Assembly (NCBI GenBank): GCA_013042255.1
Contig: JABDQK010000147.1
Span: 1 to 5,488, forward strand
DNA: 5,488 nt
Source: Flavobacteriaceae bacterium
GTDB taxonomy: Bacteria > Bacteroidota > Bacteroidia > Flavobacteriales > Flavobacteriaceae
Direction of reading: 5' to 3'
A program made the position numbers and the translations under genes. Under the pieces are notes generated by a model that searched no databases, had not been told where the DNA came from, and saw only the letters and a list, made by a program, of their open reading frames with translations. Below are positions 1 to 5,488 of the stretch, piece by piece. How positions within the stretch are numbered: the first letter of the stretch is position 1; every line of letters begins with the position of its first letter.

Positions 1-695
1 GTTTCTAATCCGGCTGAATAGGAATTCAAAACGGGATCTTTGTCATAGATGGCAGCGTAAAACATGGCGGCAGATAGATAAGAACCTTCTATACTGGGAT
101 GAATGCCATCGGTATTGTATAGCGTCACCTCAGAAGTTGGATCATCCGCAATCTCTTTAAATGCCAGACCTATCGGCACTACAGTACCCGAGACTAGGGG
201 GGCAGCCTGCTCATATGTCGCCCTGATATTTGTCAGCATGGCTGGTTCATTCTCATAGGTCCAGGTCATAAACAGGTAAATTTTCGTCTTGTTATTGGGC
301 AAGGCGAATTTCATTTCCTGTAAACTCGTAATTGCTTCGGTGGTCTGTTCTGAAGCCACGGTTGAGTTTTCCTGTAATATGACGACATCCCAATCCCTTT
401 CATTCAGCTTGGCTAGGGTATTTGCATTTTCAAGGTGATCTTGCATAGAGGCACCATCCATTGTAATTTTTTCAATTGTCGGAATAAAGTCTAAATCGGC
501 CTGGGACGTAAATCCTTTAAGGTAATGATCGATACCAAGATTGTAATTGGTATGACTGTTACCGATAAAAAGGACATTTTTTGCCTGAAATTCGATCTCA
601 GTTTCAGGATCCGGAAGCGTCGTGTCTTCAGAAGACTGTGAACATCCCAGGGACAATACAAGTGTGAAAAAGACGAGGAATGAAAACCATTTCAT
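1..695 (-). CDS. SGNH/GDSL-type hydrolase lipoprotein (partial, C-terminus outside window)
   Basis: Reading the minus strand from ATG at 695-693 gives 231 uninterrupted codons that run off the left edge, so the 3' end is missing. Residues 1-17 form a short hydrophobic signal ending in SLGC. Cys18 is the likely lipidation site, although Ser at -3 makes the lipobox imperfect. A Ser/Asp/Glu-rich linker follows. The SGNH blocks are visible in order: nucleophile Ser47 in FIGNSHT (block I), Gly81 in MDGAS (block II), Asn110 in ILQENS (block III), and Asp196-x-x-His199 in TDGIHPS (block V). This is the complete SGNH catalytic set. The GNSHT form resembles the DUF4886-like branch more than classical GDSL lipases. 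Such enzymes hydrolyse esters, often acetyl groups on glycans, but the substrate cannot be read here. A second in-frame ATG at 690-688 would shorten the signal by only two residues (MKW), hence the choice of 695. It is divergent from the peptidase gene. The fold is a firm call; the substrate is unknown. Confidence 0.88.
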   Translation of the reverse strand, partial: MKWFSFLVFFTLVLSLGCSQSSEDTTLPDPETEIEFQAKNVLFIGNSHTNYNLGIDHYLKGFTSQADLDFIPTIEKITMDGASMQDHLENANTLAKLNERDWDVVILQENSTVASEQTTEAITSLQEMKFALPNNKTKIYLFMTWTYENEPAMLTNIRATYEQAAPLVSGTVVPIGLAFKEIADDPTSEVTLYNTDGIHPSIEGSYLSAAMFYAAIYDKDPVLNSYSAGLE

Positions 696-770
696 TCTTA
701 AATATAAGGTATTTTAGTTTCCTCAAAAAGCCGTATTTTAAACCACTAATTACTAAGTCCATAACGCTCT
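696..770. promoter_or_regulatory. Divergent intergenic region, likely carrying promoters for both flanking genes
   Basis: This 75-bp A/T-rich gap separates two divergent start codons, so promoters for both directions should lie in or near it. On the plus strand, TATTTTAG (710-717) and TATTTTAA (734-741) partly resemble the Bacteroidota -7 element TAnnTTTG. Neither has a convincing TTG element at the usual spacing upstream. No clear Shine-Dalgarno sequence precedes either ATG, which is normal in this phylum. The regulatory role is inferred from gene orientation, not from a strong motif. Confidence 0.4.
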
Positions 771-2153
771 ATGATTTTTATTTTTAAGCGATTTCCCTAT
801 TTGTCTCCTACTCATTGTTTTATCATTTGTTTCCTTTGGGTTGCTACTCCGGCTTTTACCCAGCATATTCTTCCTGAACAAGACCGTGCAAGGGTAATTG
901 ATGAAATCCTGGCTGAACGATTTAATACGCTTTTGCCAGAACTTATGGATAAAACGGAGATCGATATGTGGATTCTAATTTCCCGCGAATACAATGAGGA
1001 TCCCGTGCTTCGAACCATGCTTCCTGCCACCTGGCTTAATGCGAGACGCAGGACAATTCTTGTTTTTTACAGGGATAAAAGTAGTAACACCATTGATAAA
1101 CTTGCCGTTGCCCGATATAATGTAGGAGAGAATATTGAATCTGCCTGGGATAAGGAAAAAGAACCAGATCAATGGAAACGTCTGATGGAGATCATCGAAG
1201 AAAAGAACCCTGTAAAAATAGGACTAAACTACTCCAGGGATCATAACATCGCCGATGGACTTGATAAAACAGACTACGATGAATTTATGCAATACCTGCC
1301 ATCCCGCTTTAAGAAAAAGGTGACTTCAGCGGAACAGCTGGCTGTACGTTGGATAGAAACCCGGACAGAGAGGGAGATGGTCCTTTTCAATCAGTTGGTG
1401 AGCATCACACACGAAATTATTGCTGAAGCCTTTTCAGAAAAGGTGATTACTACAGGTGTCACTACTACTTCAGATGTAGAATGGTGGATGCGACAGAAAG
1501 TCACAGATATGGGGCTCGAAACCTGGTTTCATCCTACGGTGGACATCCAGCGATCTAATGAAGGACTGGTTAGTCACCTGTATTCTTTTTCAGGGCGACC
1601 TGAAGACATGGTGATTTTACCCGGTGATCTATTGCATTGTGATTTTGGTATTACCTATCTCAGGCTGAATACCGATTGCCAGGAATTGGCCTATGTCTTA
1701 AAACCAGGGGAAACGTCAGCTCCGTCCTTCCTTGTGGAAGCACTTAAAAAAGGGAATAGGGTTCAGGACCATTTAACCGAAAGTATGAAGGAAGGACTCA
1801 CGGGTAATGAAATACTTAGTATCGCCTTGGAAAAAGGCAGGAATGAAGGTCTGCGCCCTGCAATTTATACCCACCCATTGGGAGCATATGGCCACTCCGC
1901 GGGAACTACCATTGGGATGTGGGATTCCCAGGGAGGAGTAATGAAAGACGATGGGGAAAACTATCCGCTTAATCCCAACACAGTATACGCCATAGAACTT
2001 AATTCTACGGTTCATCTGCCGGAATGGGACCGTGATATACGTATTATGCTGGAGGAAGCTGGTTTTTTCGGCCCTGAAGGTTTTAGATATGTCAACGGAA
2101 GACAAACCGAATTACTTTTAATTCCGAGGCCTGTGCCTCACCAAGGTCAGTGA
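771..2153 (+). CDS. Exported M24-family metallopeptidase (Xaa-Pro aminopeptidase / creatinase type)
   Basis: This 460-residue protein begins with a signal peptide: basic KR at 6-7, hydrophobic stretch about 16-28, and probable cleavage near AFT-Q31. A creatinase-like N-terminal domain spans about 38-190, with DMWILISREYNEDPVL near 65-80. The catalytic pita-bread domain covers about 195-450. The expected two-metal ligands are present: Asp291 (HCDFG) and Asp302 (NTDCQ), spaced 11 residues apart as in the family; His375 (YGHSAG); Glu409 (YAIEL); and Glu428 or Glu429 (RIMLEE). An active enzyme removing N-terminal residues next to proline, or cleaving dipeptides, is therefore plausible, acting in the periplasm. 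The family also contains non-peptidase members, so the exact substrate is open. The ATG at 771 is supported because the next Met is residue 60, which would lose the signal and part of the first domain. No Shine-Dalgarno sequence is visible. The stop codon lies one base before the next ATG, indicating an operon with the plug-domain gene. Confidence 0.93.
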   Translation: MIFIFKRFPYLSPTHCFIICFLWVATPAFTQHILPEQDRARVIDEILAERFNTLLPELMDKTEIDMWILISREYNEDPVLRTMLPATWLNARRRTILVFYRDKSSNTIDKLAVARYNVGENIESAWDKEKEPDQWKRLMEIIEEKNPVKIGLNYSRDHNIADGLDKTDYDEFMQYLPSRFKKKVTSAEQLAVRWIETRTEREMVLFNQLVSITHEIIAEAFSEKVITTGVTTTSDVEWWMRQKVTDMGLETWFHPTVDIQRSNEGLVSHLYSFSGRPEDMVILPGDLLHCDFGITYLRLNTDCQELAYVLKPGETSAPSFLVEALKKGNRVQDHLTESMKEGLTGNEILSIALEKGRNEGLRPAIYTHPLGAYGHSAGTTIGMWDSQGGVMKDDGENYPLNPNTVYAIELNSTVHLPEWDRDIRIMLEEAGFFGPEGFRYVNGRQTELLLIPRPVPHQGQ

Positions 2154-2154
2154 T

Positions 2155-4368
2155 ATGAGGAATTTATTTTTTTTGATATGCGCACTTCTCCTTAGTGGCC
2201 CAATATTAAAGTCGCAAGAAGCCCAAAACCCCAATACTACTTTATTCTGGGACACTTCTGTTTCAATGAAAGACAGGAATTTGGAAAAAGACCTGGAAGT
2301 ACTAGATAAGGTTTTCCAGCGCAGCCCAGATCAGGAGGTTCAACTGCTGCTGTTCAATATCGGGATTGAAGAAAAAACGTATCAGATTAGAGGCGGTAAC
2401 TGGGGAAGTTTGCGCAGCGACCTGGAGGCTGTTCAATATGATGGAGCGACATACTATGCCTTACTCAGTAATCTGGCCAGACACCCTAATATTTACTTGT
2501 TTACAGATGGAAATCGAGGGCTTGATAAGGACACTCCGGATCTGCCCGCCAAAAGTTTCCTGATCAATAGTTCACCTAATCGGGATGAGGAATTTCTCAA
2601 AAGGACAGCCCTGATCAACAGGTATCGCTTAATGGATTTTGCCGCGATTTTACCAGAGAATATCGCCAGTTTGAAAAAGCCAGTCGGCAGTAAAAAAAAG
2701 CTGGTAAAAGGAAAGGTTTATATTGATAACGTTCCTGTACCCGATGTAGTGGTTGCGGTGAAGGGCATGCCCGGAGGTACAAGATCGGTGGTTGACGGTA
2801 GTTTTTCAATTGAAGCTCAACCCGGAGATAGTCTGCTACTCAGCAGCAGAAGCAGAAATACCTATAAAGTGGTGGCCGTGGAAGATACTGAACAGATGAA
2901 TGTGTTCCTGGAAGGCTATGTCTTCACCCTGGACGAGGTAACACTGGTGGAAAGAAGACAGGAAGAAGTTGGAGCTGAGGTGGTTACTGCCTATGGGAAA
3001 GAAAATAAAGAGAAAATTGGATATGCGGCACAATCGATAGGCGATGAATCGATAACACCAATCCAGACGGATGTTTCTCAGGCAGTGTTGAATAAATTTT
3101 CTAATGTAACCCTGAGGAATGACGAAGATTTGGGTAGGGCAACTATGCGCTCTAATACTTCCATTTTAGGCAATAATTATGGATTGGTTGTGATAGATGG
3201 TGTGCCACAAAGGCAATCGGATTCTTCTCGCGATGGAGTGCAGCAATTTGCTGAGCGGCAAAATAGTCAAACGAGTTTCGACTATGTGAATCCAGACAAC
3301 ATTGCGTCAATTACTGTATTGAAAGGTTATGCTGCCACCAATAAGTACGGTAGTTTAGGAGCAAATGGTGTTATACTGATAACAACCAAGACCGCCATGG
3401 CTTCTAAACAAACAGGAGAACCAGCCGACCTGGCAAGGTTAACGGACAATATCTATGATGAGGAGAAGTCAACCGAAATGAGACGATCCACCATCAGGAA
3501 ATCTCTTGAGGAATCGAAATCTGCAGAGGAAGCTTATCGAACTTATTTGGAAATGCGCCCCTCCGCAGAAGATAACATGCAGTTTTTTTTCGATGCCGCT
3601 GATTATTTTAAACCCAGAGACAGCCAGCTGGCGGCTGTTATTACTTCCAGCATACTTGAACTTTTCCCAAAGGATATTAAAACGCTCAGGGCAGTCTCTC
3701 TTTTCTTATCGGAAGCAGGGAAAAATGAGCAGGTAGCGGCTATTAACAAAGAAATAATAGATATTGATGAGAAGAATGTACAGGCTTGGCTCGATCTGGC
3801 TGTAGCACAAAGGAATATTGGGGAATATCAAAAGTCATTGCAGCAGCTACTGGCCTTACAAGGCAATTCAGCCCCCTCTGCCCTTAGTGTAAAAAGCGTG
3901 AGTAAAACAGTGAACAGGGAATTGAAAAATCTGATTTTCAGGCACAGCGGTGATTTAATTACAACCGGGGTTCCATCGAACTACTTGAATAATATAAAAT
4001 ACAATGTTCGCTTGGTTTTCGAGTGGAATGACCCTGAAGCCGAATTTAATCTGCAGTTTGTCAACCCCCAGAAACGCTATTTTAATTGGGAGCACAACAG
4101 TACCTCCACTTCAGATAGAATGAAGGACGAGATTTTAAATCGGTATTCTTCTGAAGAATTCGAATTTTACGGGGAAGGAGTTCAGGGAGAATGGATCCTC
4201 AACGCCACCTACCTCAATCATATCGATCTGACGAATCAGGTTCCCCTGGTATTAAAATGTACCCTGTATCAGAACTTTGGATACCCCAATCAGACTTCAG
4301 AAGTAATCGTCCTAAGCTTTAACACACCCGGCGAAACCAAACTCTTAAAAACCTTGCAGGTAAATTAA
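2155..4368 (+). CDS. VWA / CarboxypepD_reg-like / SusC-type plug / TPR-like mosaic protein without beta-barrel
   Basis: This is a 737-residue exported protein. The signal peptide is residues 1-20 (probable cleavage LKS-QE). A compact VWA domain follows at about 27-160 with a complete MIDAS: DTSVS at 33-37, Thr99 in DGATYYAL, and Asp118 in LFTDG. A CarboxypepD_reg-like beta-sandwich lies at about 184-254, then the linker TLDEVTLVE. A SusC/RagA-type TonB-receptor plug spans about 272-413: VVTAYGKENKEKIGYA, VVIDGVP (345-351), ASITVLKG (384-391) and YGSLGANGVILITTK (398-412). In a true receptor a barrel of several hundred residues would follow. Here there are instead helices at about 420-600, including a TPR-like repeat at 541-571. 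The C-terminal beta region at about 612-690 (FEWNDPEAEFNLQFVNP...GEWILNATY) resembles DUF2135. The protein is therefore predicted to be soluble or surface-associated, not a transporter; its function is unknown. It starts one base after the peptidase stop, with AAGG at 2143-2146 as a possible weak ribosome-binding site, so translational coupling is likely. Confidence 0.9.
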   Translation: MRNLFFLICALLLSGPILKSQEAQNPNTTLFWDTSVSMKDRNLEKDLEVLDKVFQRSPDQEVQLLLFNIGIEEKTYQIRGGNWGSLRSDLEAVQYDGATYYALLSNLARHPNIYLFTDGNRGLDKDTPDLPAKSFLINSSPNRDEEFLKRTALINRYRLMDFAAILPENIASLKKPVGSKKKLVKGKVYIDNVPVPDVVVAVKGMPGGTRSVVDGSFSIEAQPGDSLLLSSRSRNTYKVVAVEDTEQMNVFLEGYVFTLDEVTLVERRQEEVGAEVVTAYGKENKEKIGYAAQSIGDESITPIQTDVSQAVLNKFSNVTLRNDEDLGRATMRSNTSILGNNYGLVVIDGVPQRQSDSSRDGVQQFAERQNSQTSFDYVNPDNIASITVLKGYAATNKYGSLGANGVILITTKTAMASKQTGEPADLARLTDNIYDEEKSTEMRRSTIRKSLEESKSAEEAYRTYLEMRPSAEDNMQFFFDAADYFKPRDSQLAAVITSSILELFPKDIKTLRAVSLFLSEAGKNEQVAAINKEIIDIDEKNVQAWLDLAVAQRNIGEYQKSLQQLLALQGNSAPSALSVKSVSKTVNRELKNLIFRHSGDLITTGVPSNYLNNIKYNVRLVFEWNDPEAEFNLQFVNPQKRYFNWEHNSTSTSDRMKDEILNRYSSEEFEFYGEGVQGEWILNATYLNHIDLTNQVPLVLKCTLYQNFGYPNQTSEVIVLSFNTPGETKLLKTLQVN

Positions 4369-4445
4369 AGTCCAAAATTTCTTAACTTTAAGGAGCTTGG
4401 CAAACTATTTGAGGGTTTAATTATCTGATTGAAAACACTATAGCT
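4369..4445 (+). other. 77-bp intergenic gap between the tandem plug-domain genes
   Basis: This is an A/T-rich spacer. TAACTTTA (4383-4390) matches seven of eight positions of the Bacteroidota -7 consensus TAnnTTTG. The nearest upstream TTG (4354-4356) is about 26 bases away, longer than the usual spacing of about 19. AGGAG at 4391-4395 is too far from the ATG at 4446 to act as a ribosome-binding site. No strong terminator hairpin is seen. The downstream gene may be read through from the operon, may have its own promoter here, or both. Confidence 0.3.
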
Positions 4446-5488
4446 ATGAAAAGAAATCTTATTACTTCACTTCTGCTTTGCAGCCTGTTTGTCCTGCAGG
4501 CACAGGAGAAACACCTTACTATAAGCGGCAAGGTATCTACTATGGATACGCCTTTGGTGAATGCAGAAGTAAGCTCAGAAAAGAGCGGCGAGACAGTGAA
4601 AACTGATGTCAATGGAAAATACGAATTAAAAACATCAGCAGGTGATCTTGTAACTTTTTCCTATCCGGGCCTTTCCGATATGGAAATAGTGGTTGAAGAT
4701 GTTAGTTCCATTCTTAATATCAAAATGAATGCTGCCGTAAATGTGCTGGATGAAGTTGTCCTTGAAAAGACTAAAATTAAGAGTCAGGCTCAATTACGAA
4801 TGGAATACAACAGCAATAAGAATCTGCTCAAGACTGCCTTTGGAATCCTGGATAAGGATATCACGAATTTTTCGGTTCGAATTATTGATAAATCTCAGTT
4901 GTTGTTTGGAACAATTGACCTGGCATCTGCAATCCAGTACAGATTTCCAGGAGTGAGGGTGGAGCGACTTGCTCAGAGCTTTAACAAGCCCACCATCTAT
5001 CTCCGTGGGGCATCACAAGGTTTGTTTCCCGCTATTTACGATGTTGACGGTCTGATTCTCAACGAATTCCCCGACTTTATCATGGTTGAAAACGTTGAAC
5101 GGATCGGAATCCTCAGTGGCTTGGGATTAGTGACAAAATACGGAGGAAATGGAAATGGAGGAGTAATCGTAATCAATACAAAAGGAGGCAATACATATCG
5201 GGATCCTAGGACCGGGGGGCCTTTTGATCAGGCATTGCTAAGGAATAATATATACGAAGGCAATGCGCTTTCAAAAGAACAGGCTAGTAAAAATGTGCCT
5301 ACTTACCTGAAAGAATTATACGCAACTAATTCGGAGAGGGAGGCTGTAGATCTTTATAAGGAACAATCATCCAGGTACACTAGTTCGATGTATTATTTCC
5401 TGGATGTCTTCGGATATTTTGCGGCTAAATGGAATAATATCAGTTTAGCTGATCAAATTATTGAGGATCACTGGTATTTATTTAAAGA
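4446..5488 (+). CDS. CarboxypepD_reg-like / TonB-receptor plug-domain protein, barrel-less paralogue (partial, C-terminus outside window)
   Basis: The frame is open for 347 codons from ATG 4446 to the right edge. An in-frame TGA at 4410-4412 bounds it upstream, and this is the first ATG. The signal peptide is residues 1-19 (KR at 2-3, hydrophobic 5-17, likely cleavage LQA-QE). A CarboxypepD_reg-like domain covers about 24-96 (LTISGKV, then DVNGKYEL and AGDLVTFSYPG), followed by the linker VLDEVVLEK (100-108). A divergent plug lies at about 140-246: IYLRGAS (184-190), AIYDVDGLIL (196-205), VERIGILSG (217-225) and NGNGGVIVINTK (235-246). What follows is not barrel-like. Residues 260-347 run in parallel with the helical tail of the preceding gene, for example NNIYEG against DNIYDE, and SSMYYFLDVFGYF against DNMQFFFDAADYF. 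It is thus a paralogue of the upstream protein without the VWA domain. Since the C-terminus is missing, a distal barrel cannot be formally excluded but looks unlikely. Its function is unknown; it probably acts in the periplasm or at the outer membrane, perhaps with its neighbour. Confidence 0.88.
   Translation, partial: MKRNLITSLLLCSLFVLQAQEKHLTISGKVSTMDTPLVNAEVSSEKSGETVKTDVNGKYELKTSAGDLVTFSYPGLSDMEIVVEDVSSILNIKMNAAVNVLDEVVLEKTKIKSQAQLRMEYNSNKNLLKTAFGILDKDITNFSVRIIDKSQLLFGTIDLASAIQYRFPGVRVERLAQSFNKPTIYLRGASQGLFPAIYDVDGLILNEFPDFIMVENVERIGILSGLGLVTKYGGNGNGGVIVINTKGGNTYRDPRTGGPFDQALLRNNIYEGNALSKEQASKNVPTYLKELYATNSEREAVDLYKEQSSRYTSSMYYFLDVFGYFAAKWNNISLADQIIEDHWYLFK

Noticed and set aside
812..1172. 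Two overlapping minus-strand open frames of 65-72 codons inside the peptidase gene
   Set aside because: They are antisense shadows of a well-supported gene. Their translations show no recognisable domain, and no start context was seen.
1773..2105. Minus-strand 110-codon open frame antisense to the peptidase C-terminus
   Set aside because: It lies opposite the catalytic metal-ligand region of the peptidase and has no family features, so it is best explained as a chance frame.
2366..2563. Plus-strand 65-codon open frame inside the VWA region
   Set aside because: It is out of frame with the complete VWA coding sequence, whose MIDAS motifs read through without interruption; no sign of frameshift or nested gene.
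3506..3736. Plus-strand 76-codon open frame inside the helical tail of the VWA-plug gene
   Set aside because: It is a shadow frame. The main frame continues through this region with helical sequence shared by the neighbouring paralogue.
2155..4368. Possibility that the VWA-plug gene is a SusC receptor truncated by frameshift or deletion
   Set aside because: The sequence after the plug is a long intact frame with its own helical and beta domains, and the neighbouring gene has the same kind of tail, so this is an architecture rather than a broken receptor.
4381..4392. Small palindrome CTTAACTTTAAG considered as a terminator
   Set aside because: The stem is only five A/T-rich pairs with a two-base loop and no T-tract after it, too weak to call.
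4741..4956. Plus-strand 71-codon open frame inside the second plug gene
   Set aside because: It is out of frame with the main frame, which carries signal peptide, CarboxypepD_reg-like and plug motifs continuously across it.

Overview
The window looks like a piece of chromosome from a member of the Bacteroidota, most likely the Flavobacteriia. The evidence is the SusC/RagA-type plug motifs, CarboxypepD_reg-like domains leading into 'LDEV' linkers, poor or absent Shine-Dalgarno sequences, A/T-rich leaders, and a GC content that by eye is in the low-to-mid 40s percent. No tRNA, rRNA, CRISPR array, insertion sequence or attachment site was seen. Every gene starts with an N-terminal export signal, so all four products are expected in the cell envelope or outside the cytoplasm.

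Layout: (1) Positions 1-695, minus strand: the N-terminal 231 codons of a lipoprotein with an SGNH-hydrolase (GDSL-like) fold, cut off by the left window edge. (2) A 75-bp divergent intergenic region. (3) Positions 771-2153, plus strand: an exported M24-family metallopeptidase (creatinase / Xaa-Pro aminopeptidase type) with an apparently complete metal-binding set. (4) Positions 2155-4368, plus strand, one base after the peptidase stop: a 737-residue mosaic. It has a signal peptide, a compact von Willebrand A (VWA) domain with a complete MIDAS motif, a CarboxypepD_reg-like domain, a SusC-type TonB-receptor plug, TPR-like helices, and a C-terminal beta domain resembling DUF2135. There is no outer-membrane beta-barrel. 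(5) Positions 4446-5488 and beyond, plus strand: a second, shorter-fronted member of the same family. It has a signal peptide, CarboxypepD_reg-like domain, plug and helical tail, lacks the VWA domain, and is truncated by the right window edge.

The most interesting content is the tandem pair of barrel-less plug proteins. In ordinary SusC/RagA receptors the carboxypeptidase-like domain and the plug precede a barrel of several hundred residues. Here the plug is followed directly by a soluble helical region that the two neighbours share. This suggests a plug-derived module reused as a periplasmic or surface interaction or assembly domain. The tight coupling of the first plug gene to a secreted M24 peptidase suggests co-expression, but the sequence alone does not reveal the substrate or process. 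The divergent SGNH lipoprotein may be unrelated.
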